Below, in pieces: positions 44,728 to 54,295 of a stretch of DNA of 64,000 nt. Origin of the DNA: Achromobacter seleniivolatilans (GTDB lineage Bacteria > Pseudomonadota > Gammaproteobacteria > Burkholderiales > Burkholderiaceae_B); the NCBI RefSeq assembly GCF_030864005.1, contig NZ_CP132976.1, positions 2,480,001 to 2,544,000 on the forward strand, given 5' to 3'. Position numbers and translations under genes: made by a program. Every line of letters begins with the position of its first letter. Position 1 is the stretch's first letter. The notes beneath the pieces were generated by a model. That model was not told the DNA's origin. It saw only the letters and a list, made by a program, of their open reading frames with translations, and did not search any database.

Positions 44728-46647
44728 TTGTTTGCATTCATGACGCGCACCATTCTGGCCGCTGGCATTATCGGCACCACGCTAGGCGCCTGCGCCACGC
44801 AACCGCCGCCCCGCGCCTACCCCCTGAAGGATTTTTTCCGCAATCCAGAGCGCGGTTTTTTCCGCCTGGCCGAAGACGGCCAAACGCTCGCCTTCATGCA
44901 ACCCACCAGCGTGGACGGCAACCCGGCCCGCATGAACATTTATGTGCAGCCGCTGGAAGGCAGCAAACTGGTGGGCGAACCGCGCCAGATCACCCACGAA
45001 ACCGCGCGCGATATCAGCAACTACTTCTGGAAGGGCGGCGACGTCGTGCTCTTCCAGAAAGACTTTGGCGGCGACGAGAACTTCCACGTGCTGGCGGTTA
45101 ACGCCAAGACCGGCAAGACGACCGACCTGACCCCCTATGAAGGCGCACGCGCCAGCATAGAGGACGATCTGGAAGATGATCCCGACCACGTCCTGATCAG
45201 CCATAACCAGCGCAATCCTGAAGTCTTTGACGTGTACCGCGTCAACGTCCACACGGGCGCAGCGGTGCTGGTGGCGCAAAATCCCGGCAATATTGTCGGC
45301 TGGCAAACCGACCACGCCGGCAAGGTGCGCGCCGCTGTCACCAGCGACGGCCTGAACACCACCCTGCTCTATCGCGACGACGAGGCATCGGAATTCCGGC
45401 CGCTGATCACGACTGACTACCGCACCAGCGTCAGCCCGTCTTTCTTCACATTCGACGACAAGAAGATCTATGCGTTGAGCAACCGCGGCCGCGACAAGCT
45501 GTCGCTCGTGGTTATCGACCCGGCCACGCCCGATACCGAACAAGAGATCTTCACCCCGGACACGGTGGACCTGGACGGAGCCGGCTATTCGCGTAAACGC
45601 CGCGTGCTGACGGTAGCCGCCTATCAGACCGACAAGCCGCAGTACAAATTCTTCGACGCGCAATCCGAAGCCCTGTACAAAAAGCTGTCGGACAAGCTCC
45701 CGGGCTACGACGTAGCGCTGCAAGGCACCAACCGCGACGAAAACAAATTTATCGTCGCCGCCTATAACGACCGCACGCCCGGCTCGCGCTACATCTACGA
45801 CGCCACGACCGACACGCTGACCAAGCTGGCCGACATCAATCCGGCCATTCCTGAAGCGGATATGTCCCATGTGCGTCCCATCACGTACCAAAGCCGCGAC
45901 GGACTGACCATACACGGCTACCTGACGCTGCCCGCTGGCCGCGATCCGAAGAATCTGCCTTGCATCGTGAATCCCCACGGCGGCCCCTGGGCACGCGACG
46001 GCTGGGGCTACAACCCGGAAACGCAGTTCCTGGCCAACCGCGGTTTTTGCGTATTGCAGATGAACTTCCGCGGATCAACCGGCTACGGCCGCGCGTTCTG
46101 GGAAGCCAGCTTCGGCCAATGGGGCCTGAAGATGCAAGACGACATCACCGACGGCGTGCAATGGCTGATCAAGCAAGGCATTGCCGATCCCAAGCGCATT
46201 GGCATCTACGGCGCCAGCTACGGCGGCTATGCCACGCTGGCGGGCGTGACCTTTACGCCTGACCTGTATGCGGCGGCGGTGGACTACGTGGGCGTGTCGA
46301 ACCTGTTCACGTTCATGAAATCCATTCCGCCGTATTGGAAACCCATGCTGGACAAGATGCAGGACATGGTGGGTCACCCCGAGCGCGACAAGGAACGGCT
46401 GGCGGCCACCTCGCCCGCGCTGCATGCGGACAAGATCAAGACGCCGCTATTCGTGGCTCAAGGCGCCAAGGACCCCCGCGTCAACAAGGACGAGAGCGAC
46501 CAAATGGTGCAGGCGCTCAAGGCCCGCGGCGTCGAGGTGGAATACATGGTCAAAGACAACGAAGGCCATGGTTTCCACAACGACGAGAACAAGTTTGAAT
46601 TCTACGAAGCTATGGAAAAGTTCCTGACGGAACACCTCAAGCCGTAG
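44728..46647 (+). CDS. S9-family prolyl oligopeptidase-like lipoprotein
   Basis: This 639-residue secreted peptidase has a leader ending LGACATQ (lipobox Cys). A seven-bladed propeller-like region follows (about 40-370), then an alpha/beta hydrolase with [11 protein letters not shown] (Ser nucleophile), [11 protein letters not shown] (Asp) and NEGHGF (His). TTG at 44728 is preferred over the ATG at 44740 because GGAGG lies six bases before the TTG and 18 before the ATG. It likely cleaves oligopeptides in the periplasm. Its 3' end overlaps the convergent cyclase gene by 11 bases. Confidence 0.88.
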   Translation: MFAFMTRTILAAGIIGTTLGACATQPPPRAYPLKDFFRNPERGFFRLAEDGQTLAFMQPTSVDGNPARMNIYVQPLEGSKLVGEPRQITHETARDISNYFWKGGDVVLFQKDFGGDENFHVLAVNAKTGKTTDLTPYEGARASIEDDLEDDPDHVLISHNQRNPEVFDVYRVNVHTGAAVLVAQNPGNIVGWQTDHAGKVRAAVTSDGLNTTLLYRDDEASEFRPLITTDYRTSVSPSFFTFDDKKIYALSNRGRDKLSLVVIDPATPDTEQEIFTPDTVDLDGAGYSRKRRVLTVAAYQTDKPQYKFFDAQSEALYKKLSDKLPGYDVALQGTNRDENKFIVAAYNDRTPGSRYIYDATTDTLTKLADINPAIPEADMSHVRPITYQSRDGLTIHGYLTLPAGRDPKNLPCIVNPHGGPWARDGWGYNPETQFLANRGFCVLQMNFRGSTGYGRAFWEASFGQWGLKMQDDITDGVQWLIKQGIADPKRIGIYGASYGGYATLAGVTFTPDLYAAAVDYVGVSNLFTFMKSIPPYWKPMLDKMQDMVGHPERDKERLAATSPALHADKIKTPLFVAQGAKDPRVNKDESDQMVQALKARGVEVEYMVKDNEGHGFHNDENKFEFYEAMEKFLTEHLKP

Positions 46648-47881
46648 TTTCCGACGTTTCACAGGTGGCGACCGGCGCATTGGCCGCCGCGCCACCGGCC
46701 AGGCCGCCCACCTGGGTGCGGCCTGCGCCGCGCCCGTTCCAAGCCATTTCCACTCGGTCGCGGCCTTGCTCCTTGGCCCGATACAAGGCCACATCAGCAC
46801 GCGCCAAAATGACATCGGCGCTATCGCCCATCTGGTAGGTCGCCACGCCGCCGCTGGTCGTCATCGGCACTTCCACTCCCTGCAAGTACAGGGGCGTATC
46901 CCGCAAGGCATCGCACACGCGTTGGGCCTGCACCAGCGCGCGCGCGGGATCACAGTCATACATCAGCAGCACAAACTCTTCGCCGCCCATGCGGCCGAAC
47001 CGGTCACTGCCGCGCACCGCGTTTTGCACTACCTGCGCATAGTGCCGCAGGGCGGTGTCTCCCGCCGCGTGGCCATAGCGGTCGTTGATGGACTTGAAGT
47101 GGTCGATGTCCAGCACCAGGACCGCAAATTTGCCGCCGCCGCGATCGCAGCGGTGCAACTCGTGATCCAGTTCGTCCAGGATGCTGCGCCGCGAATACGC
47201 ATGCGTCAGGCTATCGAAAGTCAACGCAGCCTGCATCTGTTCGGACAAGCTGGTCTGGATCAGCAACAGCAAGGCCAGGAACAACGCTGGCACTGCGACC
47301 GACCCGCAGACGATAAAGACGAGCCCCCAGCGCGACAGTTGCAACATGGATACGGGCGCTTCCCAGCCAAAGCCATAGACCACGACGCGCAACGCATGCA
47401 AGGCTGCCAGGCCGAAAACAGCAAGCATCACATAGAGCATCACGCCACGCGTATGGATACGCTTGCGATGCCGATACATCAGCCGCCCCGTTGCCAACAT
47501 GACCACGCAGGTAAAAACGGAAAACAGCACCATTCGGCCAACCAGGTTGCCCTGGACATACAGCATCCATGCAAAGGCGGCGATACAAATCCCGCTGATA
47601 CCCAGGGTGCGCGCGATGTGCGGACGCAATCCGAAGAACTGGCGCACGCCGACATACACCAGGCTGACTGCGCAGACCCACGTGGCATTGGACAGCATCA
47701 CGTACAGACCGGGTGGAACGATCTCGGCTGATGCATAGGACAGCATGGAAAACGCTGCCAGGGCATTGGCTACCGTAAAGGCCTGAATGCCGCCCACACC
47801 GCGAGTGCGCAACGGCAGCAGCAACGGCAGCGCAAGCGCCGTGGCCAGCCCCCACATCAGGAAGAACAAAGAAGTCGTCAT
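46637..47881 (-). CDS. Membrane-bound diguanylate cyclase
   Basis: This 414-residue protein has about six to seven N-terminal helices (residues 5-215) and a C-terminal GGDEF domain. The active site reads GGEEF in RFGRMGGEEFVLLMYD, and RGSD lies exactly five residues upstream of it, matching the RxxD inhibitory site. It should therefore make cyclic di-GMP and be feedback-inhibited. The helices match a 7TM-like input module; the signal is unknown. Confidence 0.92.
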   Translation of the reverse strand: MTTSLFFLMWGLATALALPLLLPLRTRGVGGIQAFTVANALAAFSMLSYASAEIVPPGLYVMLSNATWVCAVSLVYVGVRQFFGLRPHIARTLGISGICIAAFAWMLYVQGNLVGRMVLFSVFTCVVMLATGRLMYRHRKRIHTRGVMLYVMLAVFGLAALHALRVVVYGFGWEAPVSMLQLSRWGLVFIVCGSVAVPALFLALLLLIQTSLSEQMQAALTFDSLTHAYSRRSILDELDHELHRCDRGGGKFAVLVLDIDHFKSINDRYGHAAGDTALRHYAQVVQNAVRGSDRFGRMGGEEFVLLMYDCDPARALVQAQRVCDALRDTPLYLQGVEVPMTTSGGVATYQMGDSADVILARADVALYRAKEQGRDRVEMAWNGRGAGRTQVGGLAGGAAANAPVATCETSETTA

Positions 47882-48179
47882 GAGTTTTTCCGGCTCCCGC
47901 CTTTTGGGCGTTCGCCTTCACTTGGAACTGCTGTTGCACTGGGTTCGTAGTTGGAGGACGTGTAACACGCCAGCATTTTGATGCTTTTTGTTACCAAAAT
48001 GACAAATGGACGAGCCCCATGTATGGCGATTTCCGCTGCCACATGGCTGTTCGTCCTGAACCTTTACTACCCGTGCAAAGACGGTTGCACGGTATGCAAC
48101 GAAGGATACGCCAAGCCTAGTCTCCCAAGACGCTCCTTTGCAGTAATTGACAGTTGCCCTGGCCGCTTACGCGCACCTG
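47882..48179. other. Gene-free gap of about 300 bases
   Basis: This gap lies between the start of the cyclase gene and the stop of the fosmidomycin-type exporter. I see no credible gene; a short open frame in it has no ribosome site or family character. The left part presumably contains the cyclase promoter. Confidence 0.6.
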
Positions 48180-49439
48180 CTAGGCACTCTTCGTCTTCCG
48201 GGTACTCGGCAACAGAATAGCCACCACCCCCAACAGCGGCAGATAGGCGCACACCTGATAGACATACCCAATGCTGGTGGCGTCCGCCAGCTTGCCCAGT
48301 GCCGCGGCCCCCACGCCGCCCATGCCAAAGGCAAAGCCGAAAAACAAGCCGGCGATCATGCCTACCTTCCCCGGCACCAGTTCCTGCGCGTAGACCACGA
48401 TGGCCGAAAACGCCGACGCCAGCACCATGCCGATAATCACCACCAGCGCTCCCGTCCAGAACAGGTTGGCGTAGGGCAACAACAGCGTGAACGGCGCCAC
48501 GCCCAAGATAGACACCCAGATCACGATCTTGCGGCCGATGCGGTCACCGACAGGGCCGCCCACTACTGTGCCCACCGCCACGGCAGCCAGGAACAAGAAC
48601 AAGTACAACTGCGCCTCGCGCATTGACAGGGCAAACTTGTCGATCAGATAAAAGGTGAAGTAACTGTTCAGACTGGCCAGGTAGAAGTATTTGGAAAACA
48701 CCAGCACGCCCAGCACCGCCAACGCGCCCAGCACCTGATTGCGCGACAAGCCGTTGCCAGCCGCGTCACGGCGCACGCGCGGCTTGAGCCGGACGCGGTT
48801 GGCGCTATACCAGCGGCCAATCCCCGTCAGCACCACCATGCCAAACAACGCCGCCAGCGAAAACCACGCCACGCTGCCCTGGCCATGCGGAATGATGAAA
48901 AGCGCGGCTAACAGCGGCCCCAGCGCTGACCCGACATTGCCGCCCACCTGAAACAGCGATTGCGCCAAACCATGCCGCCCGCCCGAAGCCATGCGCGCCA
49001 CCCGTGACGATTCCGGATGAAACACCGATGACCCCGTGCCCACCAGCACGGCAGCCACCAGCAGCCAGCCGAATGACGGCGCCACCGATAGCAGCAACAG
49101 GCCCACCAACGTGAACCCCATCCCCACCGGCAATGAATAGGGCTTGGGGTTGCGATCGGTATAGAAGCCGATGAAGGGTTGCAGCAATGATGCCGCCAAT
49201 TGATAGGCCAAAGTGATCAGGCCGATCTGCGCGAATGACAGACTGAATGAATCCTTCAGCATGGGATAGATGGCCAACAGGATCGACTGGATCATGTCGT
49301 TCATCAGATGCGCCACGCTAATCGCGCCCAGCACTTTGAATGCGGTGGAAGAGTCAGCCGGAGCCGGGCTGGCCGCCGCAGACGGTGCGGCAATATTGGG
49401 ATCAGAAATACCGGCGACAGGATTTTGGGCGGAATTCAT
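48180..49439 (-). CDS. MFS exporter, fosmidomycin-resistance (Fsr) type
   Basis: This 419-residue protein has twelve hydrophobic helices. Features typical of Fsr are SVAHLMNDMIQSILLAIYPMLKDSFSLSF near the start, then FIGFYTDRNPKPYSLPVGM and SSVFHPESSRVARMASGGRHGLAQSLFQVGGNVG. It pumps drugs or metabolites. The start at 49439 (MNSAQNPV) is the ATG nearest the first helix. It is divergent from an AraC gene, which probably controls it. Confidence 0.9.
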   Translation of the reverse strand: MNSAQNPVAGISDPNIAAPSAAASPAPADSSTAFKVLGAISVAHLMNDMIQSILLAIYPMLKDSFSLSFAQIGLITLAYQLAASLLQPFIGFYTDRNPKPYSLPVGMGFTLVGLLLLSVAPSFGWLLVAAVLVGTGSSVFHPESSRVARMASGGRHGLAQSLFQVGGNVGSALGPLLAALFIIPHGQGSVAWFSLAALFGMVVLTGIGRWYSANRVRLKPRVRRDAAGNGLSRNQVLGALAVLGVLVFSKYFYLASLNSYFTFYLIDKFALSMREAQLYLFLFLAAVAVGTVVGGPVGDRIGRKIVIWVSILGVAPFTLLLPYANLFWTGALVVIIGMVLASAFSAIVVYAQELVPGKVGMIAGLFFGFAFGMGGVGAAALGKLADATSIGYVYQVCAYLPLLGVVAILLPSTRKTKSA

Positions 49440-49603
49440 AGCGTGCACACATAGGGGATTGAGCCTGCCGGCCAATGACCGGGATCAGCAGATAGTGTAA
49501 AAATCCAGAGCCAGATCGATCTGCCAATTTTCGTCGCCTAAGTGACAAAATATGCTTAATGCGCTTTGACGCTCCACCTCATCCGTTTGCCGGAAGTGAC
49601 ACC

Positions 49604-50422
49604 ATGCCCGCCCGCCTGCCTTTGCCCGATCCTGGCCGGAGCATCAACGCCCAGGACTACCAGGACCGCCCCCGCGCCGTCACGGCCATGGCCAAGGACT
49701 TCCCCGCGGGCGCACAAACCGGCGCCCACTCCCATCCCCGCGCGCAATTAATCTACGCCGTTGAAGGCGTCATGCGCGTCACCACCCCCAGCGGGTTCTG
49801 GGCACTGCCGCCGCTGCGCGCCTTATGGGTGCCTGCCGGGGTGCCGCATGGCGTAGACATGGTGGGCGCCGTATCGATGCGCTCGCTCTACATTCAGGCC
49901 GATGCCGCAGCAAATTATTGGCCGCAGTGCCAAGTGGTGGAAGTCAGCGGCCTGCTGCGCGAACTGATCCTGGCGCTGACGGCAGAACCCATCGACTACC
50001 CGCTGGGCGGACGGGTCGAACAGGTTGCCGCGCTGGTCTTGTCCGAATTGGCCGCCGCCCGCGTCGTGCCCATCCAGATACCCTGGCCACGGGACCGCCG
50101 CTTGCAAACCATCTGCATGGCCATCCTGGACCAGCCCGGTCTTCAGCGAGGCATTGAAGATTGGGGCAGCGAGGTCGGCGCCAGTGCACGTACGTTGATC
50201 CGGCTGTTTCAGGCAGAACTCGGGCTGAACTACCGGCAGTGGGTGCAACAAGTACGCTTGGCCGATGCCGTGTGCCGTCTATCGTTGGGCGTGCCCGTGG
50301 CGCGGATAGCCGCCGATTTGGGGTATCGCAGCCCCAGCGCATTTTCCGCCATGTTCCATCGCGCGCTCGGCGCGCCTCCGCAGCGCTACCTGCAAGCCGC
50401 CAACTCGCTGAACAACGGCTGA
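49604..50422 (+). CDS. AraC-family transcriptional regulator with cupin domain
   Basis: This 272-residue protein has a cupin sensor (QTGAHSHPRAQLIYAVEGVMRV, WVPAGVPHGVDMVG) and an AraC HTH ending RIAADLGYRSPSAFSAMFHRALGAPP. GGAAG precedes the ATG at 49604; an ATG 15 codons upstream is possible but lacks a ribosome site. It is divergent from the Fsr-type exporter with a 164-base gap containing the 12-bp palindrome CAGATCGATCTG at 49512-49523. Confidence 0.9.
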   Translation: MPARLPLPDPGRSINAQDYQDRPRAVTAMAKDFPAGAQTGAHSHPRAQLIYAVEGVMRVTTPSGFWALPPLRALWVPAGVPHGVDMVGAVSMRSLYIQADAAANYWPQCQVVEVSGLLRELILALTAEPIDYPLGGRVEQVAALVLSELAAARVVPIQIPWPRDRRLQTICMAILDQPGLQRGIEDWGSEVGASARTLIRLFQAELGLNYRQWVQQVRLADAVCRLSLGVPVARIAADLGYRSPSAFSAMFHRALGAPPQRYLQAANSLNNG

Positions 50423-50662
50423 ATCGCAGATTGAAGGCTGCAACTGGCCTTGCTGTTTGTCACGGCGCGCAATACAGTTCACACCGCAGTTCATCGCGCG
50501 CGCGGTGTGCGCGTGCGCATGAAAGCCGCACCCCGCGTATGCTAGACCCTGTCCCTATATTTACGTGGCAATTCGCCCTCCACCCGCCTGCCGTAATTTT
50601 GGTTACTGAAACCTTATTGCGTCATGGCCGGTCTATAGCGTTCTGTCCTAGAATCGCCTGCA

Positions 50663-53257
50663 ATGAGCACCCCCCAGCAATCCTCCGCCACCCCGGGCGG
50701 CAAATCGGGCATCCCCTGGAAACGACTCCTGGTCAAAGCGGGCGTCGCCGTGGCCGGCGCCGGCGTGTGCGGAGCCGTGCTGCTCGGGCTCGCCCTTGCG
50801 CTCGCCTGGCCCAGCCTGCCCGATCTGCACGCCATGACAGACTACCGGCCACGGGTGCCGCTGCGCATCTACACGGCAGACAAAGTGCTGATCGGCGAAT
50901 ACGGTGAAGAACACCGCAACGTGCTGCGCTTTGACGAAATCCCGCCCGTCATGCGCCAGGCCGTGCTGGCCGCCGAAGACGACCGCTTCTACAGCCATGG
51001 CGGCGTGGATTGGATGGGCGTTGCGCGCGCGGTGCTGACCAACGTCGTCAAGGGATCAAAATCCCAAGGCGGCAGCACAATCACCATGCAGGTCGCCCGC
51101 AACTTCTATCTGTCGTCGGAAAAGACCTATTCCCGCAAGTTCTACGAACTGCTGCTGACGTTCAAGATTGAATCCGAGCTCTCGAAGGATCAGATTCTTG
51201 AGCTCTACATGAACCAGATCTACCTGGGCCACCGCGCCTATGGTTTCTCCGCAGCGTCGCGCACCTATCTGGGCAAACCGTTGTCGGAAGTGACACCAGC
51301 CGAAGCCGCCATGCTGGCTGGCATCCCCAAGGCGCCGTCGCGCTTCAATCCCATCACCAACTATCCGCGCGCAGAAATCCGCCAGCACTATGTGCTGGGC
51401 CGCATGAAGACGCTGGGTTATCTCACGCCGGAGCAGGCAGACGAAGCCCTCAAGCAACGCCTGACCATACGCGGCGCCGACGGCACCAGCGCACGCGGTT
51501 TTGCGGTGCATGGCGATTACCCGGCTGAACTGGCGCGCCAGTTGATGTACGGCGTATTCCAGGAAGAAACCTATTCCAAGGGCATCGACGTCTACACCAC
51601 GATCGACTCCAAAGCTCAGGACGCCGCTTACCGCGCCGTGCGCGATGGCGTCATGGACTACACGCGCCGCGCCGTTTACCCAGGCCCGGAAGACCAGATC
51701 GACCTGCCCGACGGCGTCGAAGATGACCCGGCTGCGCTGGACGACATCCTTGATGGCGTGCAGGAAAAGACACCAGATAGCGAAGACTTGCTGGCCGCCG
51801 TCGTATTGTCGGCCAGCCCCACCGAGGTCAAGGTGGCGCGCAGCGCGCGGGACATCATCACCATCTCTGACAAAAAGGCGCTGGGTGTCGTGGCCCGCGC
51901 CCTGAATCCCAAAGCCAGCGACAGCCAGCGCATCCGCCGCGGTTCGGTCGTTTATATCCACAAGACCGGCGACAAGAGCAGCGACAACTGGGAAATCATC
52001 AACATGCCGGCGCTGCAAGCCGCGCTGGTATCCATGGTGCCGCAAGACGGCGCCATCCGCGCCATGATCGGCGGCTTTGACTACAACCGCGGCACGTTCA
52101 ACCGCGTCACCCAAGCGTGGCGCCAGCCCGGTTCAAACATCAAGCCCTTCGTGTACGCAGCGGCGTTGGAACGCGGCTTGACGCCAGCCACCCAGATCTC
52201 GGACCAGCCCTTTATGCTGACCGCGGCCCAGACCGGGTCCAAGGATTGGCAGCCGAAGAACGACGGCAACAAATACGAGCCCATGCTGACCTTGCGCCAA
52301 GGTCTGATGCGCTCGAAGAACATGGTGTCGATCCGCATTCTGCAAGCCATTTCGCCGCAGTACGCGCAAGACTACCTGACCCGCTTCGGCTTCGATAAGT
52401 CTCGCTGGCCCGCCGTGCTGCCGCTGGCGCTAGGCGCGGGCGGCGCGACCCCCTTGCAGGTCGTCAACGGCTACAGCGTATTTGCCAACGGCGGGTATCG
52501 CGTCACGCCTTATCTGGTGGACCACGTGACCGACCGCTCTGGCAAGGTGCTGATGCAGGCGCAACCGGTCGTTGCCGGTGACGAGGCCGCGCGCGCCATT
52601 GACCCGCGCACCGCCTGGGTCATGGACGACATTCTGCGCGGCGTCACGGTCAGCGGCACCGCTGCCCGCGCGCATCAGGTCTTAAAGCGCAACGACATCG
52701 GCGGCAAGACCGGCACAACCAACGAGGCCGTGGACGTGTGGTTCTCGGGTTTTACGCCCAATCTGGCCACGACCGTCTGGATGGGCTTTGACCAGCCCAA
52801 GTCCCTGGGCACTAATGAATTCGGCAGCGGCCTGGCCTTGTCGACCTGGCTGGACTACATGCAGCCGGTATTGAAGGGCGTGCCCGAAACCAAGCCGGTG
52901 CCGCGTCCCGACGGCCTGCTGGTGGATAACGGCGAATACTATTTCTCGGAATTCCCGCCGGGCCAGTCGGTGGCTTCATTGGACCTCTCGTCCGGCGATG
53001 CCCTGACCGACTTCCTGAACAACAACCGCAACACTGACGGCGTGGACACCTCGGTCAAGCCCTTGCCCCCCGTCAACGGTGCGGCACAAGCGCCGAACAG
53101 CGCAGTTCAGGCGCCCTTGCAGCCGATACCCGTACCCCGCGCTGACAACGCGCCGGCCGGTGGCAACCCGCCCGCCGCAGCGCAGGCCGATGGCGACGGC
53201 GGCGCCCGCGCCAGCGCCGTCACCGGTGCTGGCTCGGTAGCGGCCCGGCCCCTTTAA
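50663..53257 (+). CDS. mrcA: Penicillin-binding protein 1A (bifunctional)
   Basis: This 864-residue cell-wall synthase has a membrane anchor (about residues 24-50) and a GT51 glycosyltransferase domain with catalytic Glu105 in LAAEDDRFYSHGG and GGSTITMQVARNFYLS. The transpeptidase domain has SxxK with Ser491 in PGSNIKPF, RSKNMVSI as the SxN motif, and KTG at Lys682. A Pro/Ala-rich tail follows. It makes and crosslinks peptidoglycan. A terminator follows 22 bases after the stop. Confidence 0.95.
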   Translation: MSTPQQSSATPGGKSGIPWKRLLVKAGVAVAGAGVCGAVLLGLALALAWPSLPDLHAMTDYRPRVPLRIYTADKVLIGEYGEEHRNVLRFDEIPPVMRQAVLAAEDDRFYSHGGVDWMGVARAVLTNVVKGSKSQGGSTITMQVARNFYLSSEKTYSRKFYELLLTFKIESELSKDQILELYMNQIYLGHRAYGFSAASRTYLGKPLSEVTPAEAAMLAGIPKAPSRFNPITNYPRAEIRQHYVLGRMKTLGYLTPEQADEALKQRLTIRGADGTSARGFAVHGDYPAELARQLMYGVFQEETYSKGIDVYTTIDSKAQDAAYRAVRDGVMDYTRRAVYPGPEDQIDLPDGVEDDPAALDDILDGVQEKTPDSEDLLAAVVLSASPTEVKVARSARDIITISDKKALGVVARALNPKASDSQRIRRGSVVYIHKTGDKSSDNWEIINMPALQAALVSMVPQDGAIRAMIGGFDYNRGTFNRVTQAWRQPGSNIKPFVYAAALERGLTPATQISDQPFMLTAAQTGSKDWQPKNDGNKYEPMLTLRQGLMRSKNMVSIRILQAISPQYAQDYLTRFGFDKSRWPAVLPLALGAGGATPLQVVNGYSVFANGGYRVTPYLVDHVTDRSGKVLMQAQPVVAGDEAARAIDPRTAWVMDDILRGVTVSGTAARAHQVLKRNDIGGKTGTTNEAVDVWFSGFTPNLATTVWMGFDQPKSLGTNEFGSGLALSTWLDYMQPVLKGVPETKPVPRPDGLLVDNGEYYFSEFPPGQSVASLDLSSGDALTDFLNNNRNTDGVDTSVKPLPPVNGAAQAPNSAVQAPLQPIPVPRADNAPAGGNPPAAAQADGDGGARASAVTGAGSVAARPL

Positions 53258-53278
53258 AAAAGCGGGACGCAAACGTAA

Positions 53279-53304
53279 ACGGGCGCCTCCTTGGCGCCCG
53301 TTTT
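53279..53304 (+). terminator. Intrinsic terminator after mrcA
   Basis: A 9-bp perfect stem (53279-53287 with 53293-53301) with loop TCCTT runs into a short T-tract. It lies between mrcA and the convergent phosphatase gene. Confidence 0.88.
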
Positions 53305-53337
53305 GCATCTGCCTTCTAAACCCGCCAGGCCGCAACC

Positions 53338-54054
53338 CTATTCTTCTGCCGCCGCCAGCTCGGTCACGACCTCGCAGGGCCAAGCCTGCAAGGACTCCAG
53401 GTCCAGAAACGTGAAGTAGCCGGACTTCCAGCCCTGGGTATCGATGTGATAGACGTTGCCCAGCGCCAGGGGTGCAGCAACCGGAGTGTGCCCCGCAACC
53501 ACGGCACGCACGCCTTGAATGCCCGTGCGATTCATTTCCCGTAAGCGGTCCCGCGACCACTGACAGGCGGCGCTGGTGCGTTTATAGCGGTCCTGAAGGG
53601 CAGCTTCCAGGCGCGGCCAGAACAGCACTGGACAATCGGCGTGCAACAACCCCACTGCCCCATCTACGGTTTCGACTTCGATCGCAATAGGCAGTTGCGC
53701 AAACGCTTCAGCAAAGACTTTCTGACGATCAGAGGGCAAATCCAGGAACCAGCCGCCGCCGTAGCCGCGCCAATTCACCACGTCCACTTGCCCAGTGCGA
53801 ACGTGGCGGATCGCATAGTCCTCATGGTTGCCCTGCACCGCAAAGAACCACGGCCGGGCCAGCCAGTCCAGCGTGGCTTCGCTTTCCGGGCCCCGGTCAA
53901 CCAGGTCTCCCACCGAGAACAAGCGGTCCCGGGCGGGGTCAAAACCCAGCCGGTCCAGGCTTTCCTGCAAGCGGGAAAAGTGCCCATGCACATCGCCCAC
54001 CGCGAAATCGCGGCCAAGCTCGTTGCGAGGGACTCTGAGAAAACGCTGCTCCAT
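53338..54054 (-). CDS. Metallophosphoesterase, PphA-like serine/threonine phosphatase
   Basis: This 238-residue protein has the three calcineurin-type metal motifs: GDVHGHF, GDLVDRGPESEA and GNHEDYA, with a late GHTPV. The arrangement and length fit bacterial protein phosphatase 1/2 relatives or a Nudix-like dinucleotide phosphatase. The target is not known. It converges with mrcA; the 241-base region before 54296 contains its promoter and that of the PepSY gene. Confidence 0.88.
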   Translation of the reverse strand: MEQRFLRVPRNELGRDFAVGDVHGHFSRLQESLDRLGFDPARDRLFSVGDLVDRGPESEATLDWLARPWFFAVQGNHEDYAIRHVRTGQVDVVNWRGYGGGWFLDLPSDRQKVFAEAFAQLPIAIEVETVDGAVGLLHADCPVLFWPRLEAALQDRYKRTSAACQWSRDRLREMNRTGIQGVRAVVAGHTPVAAPLALGNVYHIDTQGWKSGYFTFLDLESLQAWPCEVVTELAAAEE

Positions 54055-54219
54055 GATGAATCGCGACTATCTGCCCGGGCGGATTAATCCGTCCCTGTAA
54101 ACGGGCGATGGATCGTCGTACCTATAGATTGCTGACCCCTCTTTGTAACCCGCTTTCGCTGACGCCACCCTGGCGCCCCCCTGGGTAAAGGGGTCAAAAA
54201 TTGCTGTACGAGAATCGCT

Positions 54220-54234
54220 ATTATTCGTGATAAT
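54220..54234. promoter_or_regulatory. ATTAT-N5-ATAAT inverted repeat before the PepSY gene
   Basis: ATTATTCGTGATAAT has 5-bp arms around TCGTG and lies 62 bases before the PepSY gene. The composition recalls Fur-type boxes, but the match to the 19-bp Fur consensus by eye is only moderate. It is listed as a candidate only. Confidence 0.3.
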
Positions 54235-54295
54235 GTTCCGACTTTCCTCACAGATACCTTAAAGGGGGCCGCGCACGCCGCCCCCTGCCGTCGCC

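Noticed and set aside
44782..45978. Antisense open frame of about 400 codons in the S9 peptidase gene
   Set aside because: The peptidase has an intact catalytic triad on the other strand, and the antisense protein shows no motif.
47978..48220. Small gene of 80 codons between the cyclase and the exporter
   Set aside because: It overlaps the exporter's 3' end antisense, lacks a good ribosome site and shows no family character.
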